NCBI GenBank assembly: GCA_944474755.1
Contig: OX104116.1
Coordinates: 8,187,547-8,251,546 of the forward strand
DNA from: Limnoperna fortunei
Lineage: Eukaryota > Mollusca > Bivalvia > Mytilida > Modiolidae
Reading direction: 5' to 3'
Length of the DNA: 64,000 bases
The translations under genes were made by a program, and so were the position numbers. The notes beneath the pieces were generated by a model that saw nothing but the letters and a program-made list of their open reading frames with translations, did not search any database and was not told where the DNA came from. This document shows, piece after piece, positions 46,001 to 56,160 of this stretch (position 1 is the stretch's first letter; the number at the start of each line of letters is the position of its first letter).

Positions 46001-49000
46001 TGTGCAGAATTTGTCTGCTGACAATTTGGTACCGTTGCGAGCATTAAATTCTTGTATGATTCTAAAATTTTAATCTAGATTAATAAAAAGTACGAATCAG
46101 GTTTGGTTACAGAAAAGCTATTGATTGTGAAAATGCATGCTACTCCTAATATTTTTGTGACCAATTCACTGATACTGATTTAACCACATCATGGCTTTCT
46201 AACTGAGCCAATTATAACATAGTAGAGATGTTATGTATATTGTTTCAGAACGTCTGTTATGTAATTAAATGGATTGTGGTGGATAGGGAAATTTTTATCA
46301 ATGAAATGTATTGTGTTTTCTAACAAGTTTAAATAACTCTTTGTCCTAGCTGAAAGAAAAGATAAAGAAAATGGAAGAAACAAGTCTGGAGGAAAAAACC
46401 TGGCAGCTGAAAGGGGAGACAACTGCAACTGCTAGACCAGAGAACAGTTTATTAGAAGAGCATTTAATGTTTGACCATATTGCTAAAATACGTAAGAATA
46501 TATCTTTACCTGGATGTCAATGAATTACAGATAAACAATATACAACTCACAATTAATAAATTAGTAGTTGTTTCAACAATAAAAAACTTTTTTTGCAAAA
46601 AATGTGATTTAGACTTCTTTTTTATTCTCTCACGTAATTTGACTATGACAAATAATGCTGTTGTCAACTGTTGGTTTACAATAAGTTCATCAGGTATTCA
46701 CCTACATTAAACTTCAGGTTTTCATTGGAATCTAGAGTACCAGGTGAGATCACTGACCAGAAAAACTGGCAGTCTAATTAAGGAAGGTTGGAGTCTGTCC
46801 CAGCCTTGACTGACATCAGACATACAGCATTGACATGCCAGAGGTCAACAAATGAGGACAAACTGCTTGGAACACCCCTAAATATTGCTTAAATTTTATC
46901 AGCCGCCTAGTATTTTATCAAAAACAGCATTAACAGTAGATAAAATGTTTGAATTAACCATGCATGATAAAAACATTTTCCAATTTTCAGCCAAGGTAAT
47001 CACAGAAGAAACAACACAAGATTTGGAAAGTTTGATAAGACAGAGAATAAAAGACAAGGTTAGTTAAACGATTGCAGTCTAAAGGGAAAAAATATTGTAG
47101 TTTTGTTGTTCAAAGTCCAGGAATTTCAAACCTAAAAAAAATTACTAGTAAATTTCTCTTCTATTGGGTTGAGATCCAAGCCCACCCCCCCTCTTTTCTA
47201 ACCCACTAACTCCACCTTTTAACCCCCTACAAATTACTATATATTTCTTTTTTTTCGTTAATTTTGGTGAGTTGTTCTTCGGTCTTTTAGTGATTATTAC
47301 TTATTGTAAGGTTTGAGTTTGGTGTATGTCCTCTATGTATGTTAAAATATACACTGAATACTATTGAACAAATAAATGAACTTGTCTTCACCCACCGAAC
47401 CTGGTTTCTTGTACATGCTCAAACCTGGTTTCCTGTAGATTTTCAAACCTGGTTTCCTGTGCATGTTCAAACCTGGTTTCCTGTAGATTTTCAAACCTGG
47501 TTTCCTGTACATGTTCACTTATTTACTGTATATCATATGAAAAACAGCACATATCACTATGCTACCAGTGTATCTACATGTAAACATTTTTTATATCGAT
47601 ACATGTATTTGCTTTTTGTCTATAATTCATTTCTTCTGGACAAAACAACTGCATTGAATAAAATGTTTCTTAAAGGTAAATGAATTTCACATAAAAAAGG
47701 ATGTGAGATTCCTTACTTGTACAATACATGGATCTACTAATATAAGCAAAAGCAACAACAGAAATATTGATTTTATGAAGGGTCAGGGAAACATAAATAA
47801 CCCCTTGCTAATCTACAAGAAAACCCCAATATGCTAGAATCTGTGTAGATTGTTGTCAGTCTAATTGGACAACATGTTAGAACAATTTAGAGTTCATCAT
47901 TAAATGCATATAACATTAGTTGCACATTAATGAGTATATAATGATTGTTTAATATTTGCTGTGTTTGTGAGAAATTATTAAGGTAACCTTTCTTTAAATG
48001 AAGTATATTATCTTATTAATTTGACCTTTGTAGAACTTGACTGATATATTGTTTATTATAGGCATGGGATGATGTAGAGAGAAAGGTTAAGCCTAAAGAA
48101 AATCCATTTGAGTACAAGAAAAGAATAACTCTGGATCAGGAGAAGAGTAAACTCAGTTTGGGCGAGATCTACGAACAGGAATATCTGAAGCAACAACAGG
48201 TAAACAATCTGGGAAACATCTACCAACAGGAATATCTGAAACAACAACAGGTAAACAATCTGGGCAAGATCTACAAACAGTAATATCTGAAACAACAACA
48301 GGTAAACAATCTGGGCAAGATCTACGAACAGGAATATCTGAAACAACAACAGGTAAACAATCTGGGCAAGATCTATGAACAGGAATATCTGAAATAACAA
48401 CAGGTAAACAATCTTGGCAAGATCTACGAACAGAAATATCTTAAACAACAAGAGGTAAAAAATCTGGGCAAGATCTATGAACAGGAATATCTGAAACAAC
48501 AACAGGTAACAATCTGGGCAAGATCTTGGAACAGGAATATCTGAAACAACAACAGGTAAACAATCTGGGCAAGATCTTGGAACAGGAATATCTGAAACAA
48601 CAACAGGTAAACAATCTGGGCAAGATCTTGGAACAGTAATATCTGAAATAACAACAGGTAAATAATCTGGGCAAGATCTACGAACAGGAATATCTGAAAC
48701 AACAACAGGTAAACAATCTGGGCAAATATCTTTTGCAAATTTAGAAAGACCTCATGCCATAGAGATCTATATAGATATAAATGGTAGAATTACCCAGATA
48801 GCATTTATTTTATGTTTTATTTTGTGTGTGTAGTTTAATCATTATGTTTTTCTCTACAGCAAGAAGAAGAAGAGAAGCCTGATGCCGACCACGAAGCAAT
48901 TAAGAAGATGATGACATCCTTATTTGTCAAATTAGATGCTCTTTCAAACTTCCATTACACACCAAAACCAGTAGGTATTGTAAAGAGTTGAGGAGGTCTT

Positions 49001-52000
49001 TTTTTTTTACTTACTGGGACCAGTAGGTATTGTAAAGAGTTGAGGAGGTCTTTTTGTGACTTACTGGGACCAGTAGGTATTGTTAAGAGTTGAGGGGGAG
49101 GTCTTTTTGTGACTTACTGGGATAACTAAATTTTGAATTATTGAATCTGGATATATAGCTTAAATCTGGAATAAAGAAGTTAAATGTATGTAAGAACCTA
49201 TTAGTCTTGCATTTTCTTTCCTTTTTTGTTGTTTAAGTTGTTTAATTTTACAAACAATTACATTACAGGCAGCACCTGAAATAAAGATAGTGTCAAACAT
49301 GCCAAGCATTGCTATGGAAGAAGTAGCTCCAGTAAACGTTAGTGAGAACCAGGTTTTGGCTCCTGAAGAGATCCAGGTAGGTAAAAACGAGAACTAGATT
49401 GTAGATATGGAAGAGATCCAGGTAAGTCATGACAAGAACCAGATACTGGCTTCTGACGATATCCAGAAAAGTAATGTTAAGAAGCAGGTTCTGGACCCTG
49501 AAAAGGTCCAGGTAATTCACGACAAGAACCAGGATGTAGATATAGAACAGCGTCGCTGAGCTTCCAAAATGTTGTATGACAGGTTTTTGCAACTTTTCAG
49601 TACACAAGAAAACTTTCATATAATTAAAATATTTGTAAGATCTAATTAAGTATTTCATTTTCAGGAAGCTAAAATATCTCCAGACTTTGAATATTGTCAA
49701 CTGAAATAATGCATGCTTTCGTGTTTCTAACAAGACTTATTTCCAAATTTTAAAAAATTATTTTGCATTTTTCAATGAATTAATAAAATATCAAAATGTT
49801 GTAAAAGATTAATACAGTCCTGGAGAATTTATATATAAATTACAAAATGTTGTATTTTCCATTAACCATTCACTTAGTTGGTGCTTCAGAATACAAAAGA
49901 TGAAATAATTAAAAATGTTCATCATACAAAATGGTAATTCCTTCTCATTAGGACCAAAACGCATAGAAAAAGGGAAGTTCTATAGTAAAAAGAAGCATAT
50001 CACATCTAATAATTATAATAAGATCTATTCTTAACTTCAAATTTATTATTTTTATTCAAATCTTTGTGTTAACTTCATTTTCCATTTGTTTTCTGTTTAG
50101 TCTATCTTTAAATAAAATGAAGCCATGTAAAAAATAAAAAAAATACTCTTTTTCAAAGCTGTTATCAACATAGTCAAAGTTTTCATAATTTATACAACGA
50201 TTTGGAATAACCAATATGCTACCAATAAATATTGGATATTTTGTCACGTCATTTTGACTGGTTTTCATTGGCGACAGGAATATGATATTTTGCAAGACCC
50301 AAGATATGTTCCCTCCAAACCCAAATAAATGTATAACTCATAACCGCTCAGTTGTAATATACAACATTTTGGAAGCCCAGCGACGACAGGTAAGTCGGGA
50401 CAAGAACCAGGATGTAGATATATGGAACAGAAAAGATGAGAACCAGATTGTAGCTGTGTAAGAGATCCAGGTAAATCATGACAAGAACCAGATACTGGCT
50501 TCTGACAATATCCAGAAAAGTAATGTTAAGAAGCAGATACTGTATTCTGTAGAGGTCCAAGTTTGTCGTGACAAGTGTTTATCTAGTCCTCTCGAGGGCT
50601 GTTTGAGGGCTAAAGATGAGGTCCAAAAAAGGTCATGTCAATTAAAGTATTGATGTGCTTTTCCTAGACTTTTCTTCTTGATTCTCTTTATGCTTATAAT
50701 GTAATCCATGTCAGTTTCTTGTAATTGTTCCAATGTAATTGTTTTTAACAATGACTTCACTGTACATTGCACAGAAAATTAACTTTTTGTAAACGGTGCA
50801 GATATTTTATAGAGCTTGCAAAATACCTAGTGGCATGGAAAGATGTACCTTTTCATTTTATCTAGCTGGAGGGAATACAATTCATTTTTATCTGAAAACG
50901 CTCTATTTCGTGGTAAATCCTTGTGTCATAATGTCACACGGCAGATTTAATAGATATCCCAATAGATTATAAAGGACAAAGTGTTGCTTTATAATTAAAC
51001 TTTACCATAATAAACTCAGAAATCCAGAGTCTTGGAATTAATCTAAGTATGGCTGTGAAATTTCTTAATATATAATTAGGAAAAGGTTAAAGGGGAATTA
51101 AAGGCAAAGACAGAAAAGACTGAGACAGATAGAAAGAGAGAAAGAAGAATAAAGAAAAATACTAAGAAGAAAAATCAGAGAGAAAGAGAAAAACGACAGA
51201 AGCTTGTAGAAAAATTGAATCCTGGACTAGGAAATAAATACAGCAAAGAAAAAGCTGTGAAAGAATTAGAGAAACAGAGCAAAGAAGGAAAGAGTGTAAC
51301 GATGGTCAAGGTTTGTAACTTTTAAACTCCTGACATTTTCTACACATTTTTTCAAATATATCAGTATGCTTATTCTTTTTCTTTTTGCTTAACGAAATGT
51401 TTCCATACCTTCCAGAAATACACTAAACCAAATGAATTTTTTAAAAAGTACACAATTTTATCTTTTATATTAATCCAGCTTCCCTTCCCAGTGAACACTG
51501 GTCGTCATTATATAGCTGAAAACAAAAACAAAACATTTATAAATATTGAAAACTCGAACTATAGTGATCAGTCTGTCCGTCCATCCGTCCGTCCGAACTA
51601 ATCGTGTCCGGACTTTTTGATCTTTTGAGGTAGGCTTTTGATATTCGGAATGTAGGTAGATAATATCAAGGCCATGTGTCGCATACCGTGGTTGATAACC
51701 TTTGACCTTGAACTTTGACCTTAAGGTCACATTATTGCTTTCTGTATGACAAATTCATGTCCGGGCTGTAACTTTTTTATCTTTTGAGATAGGCTTTTGA
51801 TATTTGAAATGTAGGTAGATAATATCAAGGCTATGTGTCGCTACCGTGGTTGATAACCTTTGGCCTTGAACTTTGACCTTAAGTTCACATTATTGCTTTC
51901 TGTATTACAAGTTCATGTCCAGGCTGTAACTTTTTTATCTTTTGAGATAGGCTTTTGATATTTGGAATGTGGGTAGATAATATCAAGGCGATGTGTCGCA

Positions 52001-55000
52001 TACCGTGGTTGTTGACCTTTGACCTTGAGCTTTGACCTTAAGGTCACATTATTGCTTTCTATATTACAAATTCATGTCCGGGCTGTAACTTTTTTATCTT
52101 TTGAGAAAGGCTTTTGATATTTGGAATGTGGGTAGATAATATCAAGGCGATGTGTCGCATACCGTGGTTGTTGACCTTGAGCTTTGACCTTAAGGTCACA
52201 TTCTTAAGGTCACATTATTGCTTTCTATATTACAAATTCATGTCCGGGCTGTAACTTTTTTATCTTTTGAGATAGGCTTTTGATATTTGGAATGTGGGTA
52301 GATAATATCAAGGCGATGTGTCGCATACCGTGGTTGTTGACCTTTGACCTTGAGCTTTGACCTTAAGGTCACATTATTGCTTTCTGAATAACAAATTCAT
52401 GTCCCAGTTGTAACTTTTTTATCTTTTGAGGTAGTCTTTTGATATTTGGAATGTGGGTAGATAATATCAAGGCGATGTGTCGCATTCCATGGTTGATGGC
52501 CTTTGACCTTGACCTCAAGGTCGGCGGGGCCCACAGAGATGGGTACCATCTCACTGATATCTAGTTATCAATTAAAACGCAATTGTCAACACACTTTATT
52601 GTTGATTTGTAATTGTAATGATTTCATTTTGATTTTATAATCCATTGGGAACAGTTCATATTTTTAATCAGAAAAACAATTAATGTCTTTTTGTCTGTTA
52701 AAACTAATCACCAGTCATGACATAATTATTACCTGTAATTCTGTTAGATTGACCTACCTGTACTAATGTTTGTGGCTGCCATTATCCATGTCCTTTGTAC
52801 CTGAAGTTAATTGACACCTATAATTCATGTTTGAGCTATTGGTGGTGATTCACATGACATTACTATCAAAGGAACCTTAAAATTAGTCCTAGTTTTTGAG
52901 AAATCAGTTTTGGAAAAACTGGCATTTTTCTACAAACACATATAGAAGAAAAGACAGTTCAAGAAATCGGTGGTGTTTGAGCTACCAATGTTTTACTATA
53001 TATATCAAGGTTATAGCCAACTACAAAACGTAAGTCAATTAATCACTATAAAAGGCAGACCACCCCTACAAAAAATTTAAAATCTAACAACTGAAAGACC
53101 GTGTGCATTCCAGTTTGCTGAATCCCAAATTGACGATCCCTGTGTCCAATTTGCTGATTCCCAGTTTGCCGATTACATATTATTTAACCAATTAAGAACA
53201 TTCCAAATGGTGTAAAAAGAATTGTATCGAGAGCAATGTGTGTTTAGGAAAATTAATTACCGAAATAGGGGTCGTATTGTCCGCAGTTTTTTCTTTTAAT
53301 TTTAGTTGGAAAGGAATGGTGCGGATTACACATAAATACAGACTCGATCGGTTTTTTTTTCGTCCCATTGATTGTTGTCAATGGCGGTCTCCATTTTGTT
53401 GTAGTGTCATACGCGGTATTTTCGTACTATTCTAACATAATTCTTTTACAAACTTCCATATGTATACGTTGTTATAATATTAATTTTTATTTAAATTATT
53501 TTTAGTAATATTATATTAATTCTATAGGACGAATTAAAATTCAAACAGATACGAAAATAGTAGATGTGTAGCCTGTATTGCGTAAAATGCAAATGACGTC
53601 GTTATGTAACCTCAAGTGTTTGAAGATCGATGTTTTGATTGCAATCATTCAGGGATTAAAATAAAACGTGTTATCTTTTTGTTTTCTTTGTTTGGTTCAT
53701 GAATCAAAGTTAACAAATTGTTTTGGTTTCGAAATGTGTGATTTTCCGTTTTAACAACGATCAAAATAAGACGATATGAGAATGCTCTATTTTTAATTTA
53801 ATTTACTACAAGCACTTGAAATTAATAAAAGTATAAACATAAATGATATTAAAAAAGAGAATAAATTACATTTTAAAGTAAAAACTTGTTCAGAAGCGCA
53901 GCCAAGTTGGACTTGGATGTCTTCATCTTTAGACGTTTTGTGAAAACTTTTACGTGTGGATCGTACATGCATATAAGAATTTTTCCGCAATTTTCTGGTC
54001 CAAGAAAGGGGTGCGGACAATACGTAAATGCGGACTCTACACACCGTTTTACGGTATATAAATGAAATAATTTAAGTGACATAAGAGGAATTATCGGCTT
54101 ATAAAATTATGAAGTATCGACTTGGGACAACCAATATGATAAGCTGAGAAAAATTAAGTTACTGAACTTTATCAACAATTATGGGTGCTTAATTTAGGCA
54201 ATCTCAAAATTATAAATTATCATCTGGGCCCGTTATTGTTTTGAATTAATATTAAATAATTAATAATTGAGAAAATTTAAATTGATATAAAGAAAATTTC
54301 AAAAAAAATTGCATTTAAGTTATTGAACTTACACAAAATATTTTCTTTAATGGAAAAATATCAATGAATCGGCAAACTGGGAATTGGCAATTTGGGATTC
54401 GGCAAATTGGTACTAAACCAAAAGACCAAATACCATGGGATAAACTACTGGTTGAAATGTCAGATCAGTCATTGTGGTGGAAACTACTTAAAATCCATCA
54501 TTTCACACTAAAACTAGGGATAAATTTATTAGGGCAGTGGCGGACGCCCTATAGATATAAGTCTGTCCGTCAGTCCATGTGTCCGTCCATCCGAACTAAT
54601 CGTGTCCAGGCTGTAACTTTTTTATCTTTTAAGGTAGGCTTTTGATATTTTGAATGTAGGTAGATAATATCAAGGCGATGTGTCTCATACCATGGTTTAT
54701 AACCTTTTCTGTATGACAAATTCATGTCCAGGCTGTGACTTTTTTATTTTTTGAGATAGGCTTTTGATATTTGGAATGTGTGTAGATAATATCAAGGTGA
54801 TGTGTCGCATACCGTAGTTGTTGACCTGTGACCTTGAGCTTTGACCTTAAGGTCACATTATTGCTTTCTTAATGACAAATTCATGTCCAAGTTGTAACTT
54901 TTTGTATCTTTTGAGGTAGTCTTTTGATATTTGGAATGTGGGTAGATAATAGCAAGGCGATATGTCACATACCATGGTTGATGACCTTTGACCTTGACCT

Positions 55001-56104
55001 CAAGCTCGGCGGGGCCCACAGAGATGGGTACCATCTCACTGATATCTAGTTATAGATGTATTCGTATCTGTAGGTAAAGCAATTTTAGAACCTTCAGCGC
55101 CCTTTATACTTTGGTCTTGTCTCTGGGAATAACTAGGTAATTAGGTGTTAAGGTATCAAATCTTGGATATAAAGTGTTGGAACCTATTTTAATTAATCAT
55201 CATTCATTATAGGATGTTCGCTCAGATTGCAGTTGAGTCAAGCAAACACTGAAGAATTGTACTCTAAGTGTCCAGCATGTTTGTAGACTAGGTCCTGGTT
55301 GAACTTGTATGTCATGGTTGGGTGACATATCTAACTGACATAGTATGTTTGATCAATGGCAATCCCATCCATTGTGTTGGTTTGTTAAAATCTGGTGGAT
55401 AATATATTGATCTGTTTAAGGGAGGTCTCTCTTACCATTCATCTGGTCATCGCAGGGTCATTTCAGTCACCTAAACTTTGTCCCTAAAAACAGATTGCCT
55501 AGATATGTGAATGCTGTTTGGATCAGATTAAGGTGCCAAACTACCTATGCTTCCAGAGTTATGACCCTTTAATATTGCACAATTTTTATTTATCATACTC
55601 TTCTAAATTTCATGCAAGTGTTACAATTTACCAAACTGAGCCAGATTTTAATTTAGGAATAAACCATTTAGGGTATCCAGAGATCTTCTGCTTCAACTAC
55701 AGACATGTTCTCTAACTTTTTATAGTCAGGGCTATTTCATTACAACTCTATTTTGGAATAAGAATTTGGGTTGTAGATTTTGAGTCATCAGTGATTCCAG
55801 AAAGTAAAAACATGAAAATTGGTATTTCTGTTGTGGAACTTTTATCCTTACCTCAAGTATGCTATTTTAGCATTCAACATATAAAAACTATGTTGACAAG
55901 TGTTCTGTATAGACAGTTAATCAAAGATATTTTTACTATTTTCAGGATACAGATAAAAAGAAGACAAAGTCATCATTGACATCATCCAAGTCATTCTTCA
56001 CACAGCTACAGGAAGAAGTCACAACACAGATCAATACTAAAAAGGCAGAGAAACATAAAATGAATAAATCACAAACTGTAGCATCTAAAAAATTAAAATT
56101 ATAA
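40022..56104 (+). CDS. MPHOSPH10: MPP10, U3 snoRNP / SSU processome protein, 11 coding exons, 670 aa
   Basis: Exons: 40022-40095, 43060-43765, 44191-44279, 45437-45623, 46350-46491, 46991-47058, 48062-48199, 48860-48970, 49269-49376, 51080-51310, 55946-56104. They total 2013 nt in one frame, all with GT/AG sites. MPP10 works in the nucleolus with Imp3, Imp4 and U3 snoRNA in early 18S rRNA processing. Family hallmarks in order: [13 protein letters not shown] [16 protein letters not shown] near residue 58; acidic tracts; [20 protein letters not shown] near 207-226; [24 protein letters not shown] and [92 protein letters not shown]; a Lys-rich region; [12 protein letters not shown]; and a KKLKL end. 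Length fits the family. The start at 40022 has A at -3 and G at +4. Confidence 0.95.
41545..41615. repeat. 24-bp direct repeat, about 3 copies
   Basis: 'accgtatgtcaagacaaatt' plus 'tgg' recurs in MPP10 intron 1. Confidence 0.7.
41970..42880. repeat. 29-bp minisatellite, about 31 copies
   Basis: The unit is AGTCTTGAGATCAATGAC followed by TGTTCCAGAGA, tandem without spacers. Common variants are TTTC for TTCC and GATATC for GAGATC; the T/C variants partly recur every third unit. It lies in MPP10 intron 1 and ends about 180 bp before exon 2. Confidence 0.95.
43060..43765 (+). CDS. MPHOSPH10: MPP10 coding exon 2
   Basis: Residues 25-260: [37 protein letters not shown], then acidic and serine-rich tracts and [20 protein letters not shown]. 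The acceptor is ctttttgcag and the donor GAAGAG|GTATTT. Confidence 0.95.
44191..44279 (+). CDS. MPHOSPH10: MPP10 coding exon 3
   Basis: [20 protein letters not shown] and VTFKDRE. YxDFFDP is conserved in the family. The acceptor is tttctag and the donor GAAAG|GTTTGT. Confidence 0.92.
44390..45340 (+). mobile_element. tRNA-derived SINE with a 62-bp B-box segment amplified to 12 copies
   Basis: The head has a degenerate A box (TGGCCTAGTTA near 44404). Then a 62-bp unit starting taatatttatcacatgcctg and holding the B box GGTTCGAGCC recurs: 'gtcaac' at 44455, 44517, 44579 and every 62 bases to 45137. Copies 1-11 look identical; the twelfth differs and leads into the normal SINE body and tail (ccagttttcc, cttcctcccccaataaaaac, agctgaaaaattgctgacag). 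It lies in MPP10 intron 3 on the gene's strand. Confidence 0.9.
45437..45623 (+). CDS. MPHOSPH10: MPP10 coding exon 4
   Basis: [19 protein letters not shown], then [17 protein letters not shown] and [10 protein letters not shown]. The acceptor is tgtctag and the donor GAAAAG|GTAAAA. Confidence 0.92.
45707..45930. repeat. 55-bp minisatellite, 4 copies
   Basis: The unit starts gtagtcccctatcatatgag and includes 'gtccttaatgaccacct'; starts are at 45709, 45764, 45819 and 45874. It lies in MPP10 intron 4. Confidence 0.88.
46350..46491 (+). CDS. MPHOSPH10: MPP10 coding exon 5
   Basis: [39 protein letters not shown] and FDHIAKI. The acceptor is tcctag and the donor ATAC|GTAAGA. Confidence 0.94.
46991..47058 (+). 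CDS. MPHOSPH10: MPP10 coding exon 6
   Basis: [20 protein letters not shown] then DK, 68 nt. The acceptor is ttttcag and the donor GACAAG|GTTAGT. Confidence 0.94.
47397..47518. repeat. 24-bp minisatellite, 5 copies in alternating pairs
   Basis: The unit 'acctggtttcctgta' is followed alternately by 'gattttcaa' and 'catgttcaa', giving a 48-bp higher-order period. Its open frame ([16 protein letters not shown]) comes from the 24-base unit. It lies in MPP10 intron 6. Confidence 0.85.
48062..48199 (+). CDS. MPHOSPH10: MPP10 coding exon 7
   Basis: [40 protein letters not shown], then YLKQQQ. The donor CAACAG|GTAAAC is the first of about eleven, repeated every 51 bp downstream. Confidence 0.95.
48151..48725 (+). 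repeat. 51-bp array repeating the exon 7 end and its 5' splice site, about 10 extra copies
   Basis: Each unit is GTAAACAAT (the intron start), then CTGGGCAAGATCTACGAACA, then GGAATATCTGAAACAACAAC and AG, the second part being a copy of the last 42 bases of exon 7. GTAAAC-type donors stand at 48200, 48251, 48302, 48353, 48404, 48455, 48506, 48556, 48607, 48658 and 48709. In the exon frame the first extra unit is open ([17 protein letters not shown]); the second has TAA. Confidence 0.95.
48860..48970 (+). CDS. MPHOSPH10: MPP10 coding exon 8
   Basis: [37 protein letters not shown]. The acceptor is ctctacag. The donor AACCA|GTAGGT recurs twice more within 105 bp downstream. Confidence 0.95.
48971..49125 (+). 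repeat. about 50-bp array, 3 copies, starting at the exon 8 donor
   Basis: GTAGGTATTGTAAAGAGTTG, then aggaggtcttttt and acttactgggacca; copies begin at 48971, 49023 and 49073. Each copy boundary reads CCA|GTAGGT like the true junction. Confidence 0.9.
49269..49376 (+). CDS. MPHOSPH10: MPP10 coding exon 9
   Basis: [20 protein letters not shown], then [16 protein letters not shown]. The acceptor is attacag and the donor ATCCAG|GTAGGT. The exon's last roughly 33 bases are repeated in the following intron. Confidence 0.95.
49344..50575 (+). repeat. 45-bp degenerate array copied from the exon 9 end and donor, about 8 copies, split by a transposon
   Basis: Units begin at 49377, 49422, 49467, 49512, then (after the insertion) 50390, 50431, 50471 and 50516. 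They resemble GACAAGAACCAGATACTGGC, TTCTGACGATATCCAG, matching the exon's GAGAACCAGGTTTTGGC, TCCTGAAGAGATCCAG. Five keep a GTAAGT- or GTAAAT-like start; others start AAAAGTAATG. Confidence 0.85.
49547..50389. mobile_element. 835-bp TIR element inserted in the exon 9 donor array, 4-bp TSD
   Basis: A 27-bp inverted terminal repeat with one mismatch starts CGTCGCTGAGCTTCCAAAAT (49551-49577 against 50359-50385). ACAG is duplicated at 49547-49550 and 50386-50389. The interior is AT-rich without a transposase ORF. Removing it restores the array unit. Confidence 0.85.
51080..51310 (+). CDS. MPHOSPH10: MPP10 coding exon 10
   Basis: A Lys/Arg/Glu-rich segment ([15 protein letters not shown], then [20 protein letters not shown]), predicted long basic helix as in other MPP10 proteins. 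The acceptor is taattag and the donor GTCAAG|GTTTGT. Confidence 0.92.
51557..52566. mobile_element. element with six about 159-bp AGGTCA core repeats and TCCG microsatellite, copy A
   Basis: The start AACTATAGTGATCAGT is a rough inverse of the end ACTGATATCTAGTT. A gtctgtccgtccatccgtcc run follows, then six units: 'aggcttttgatatt' lies near 51632, 51791, 51949, 52108 and 52273, with a diverged one at 52433. Each unit carries TTTGACCTTGA and TTAAGGTCACATTATTGC. It ends 'ggcggggcccacagagatgg' plus 'gtaccatctc'. It lies in MPP10 intron 10. Its layout resembles bivalve pearl-type elements (inference). Confidence 0.7.
53101..54420. mobile_element. about 1.3-kb element with iterated inverted ends (TTTGCCGATTCCCA words)
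   Basis: Left 53110-53165 reads ccagtttgctgaatcccaaa then ttgctgattcccagtttgcc; right 54366-54410 is the inverse (ggcaaactgggaattggcaa, tttgggattcggcaaattgg). A second inner inverted pair, 'gtgcggattacacataaat' and 'gtgcggacaatacgtaaat', is not a simple inverse. AAAGACC (53094-53100, 54421-54427) may be the target duplication. No ORF resembles a transposase. It lies in MPP10 intron 10. Confidence 0.6.
54549..55053. mobile_element. 159-bp-repeat element, copy B (shorter, about 2-3 units)
   Basis: It begins 'ctatagatataagtctgtcc', has the TCCG/TCCA run, then units with 'aggcttttgatatt' and 'ttgaccttaaggtcac', and ends with the same 'ggcggggcccacagagatgg' block as copy A. Confidence 0.7.
55054..55945. 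other. MPP10 intron 10, right part, no feature
   Basis: Unique-looking AT-rich intron sequence. Small ORFs have no recognisable domain. Confidence 0.4.
55946..56104 (+). CDS. MPHOSPH10: MPP10 coding exon 11 (C terminus)
   Basis: [36 protein letters not shown], ending ASKKLKL and TAA at 56102-56104. The acceptor is attttcag. Confidence 0.94.
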   Translation, partial: DTDKKKTKSSLTSSKSFFTQLQEEVTTQINTKKAEKHKMNKSQTVASKKLKL

Positions 56105-56154
56105 AATTTTAATTATCTTTAATTTTTAAAATCATGCGTCTTATCTTTTCACAC

Positions 56155-56160
56155 AATAAA
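56155..56160 (+). terminator. polyadenylation signal AATAAA of MPP10
   Basis: AATAAA lies 51 bases after the MPP10 stop codon, giving a very short 3' UTR. Confidence 0.7.

Noticed and set aside
47339..47683. 114-codon ORF with TWFPV repeats
   Set aside because: Created by the 24-bp minisatellite in MPP10 intron 6.
48056..48738. Minus-strand ORFs of 77-148 codons opposite the MPP10 exon 7 array
   Set aside because: Antisense reading of the 51-bp repeat; composition is a repeat artefact.
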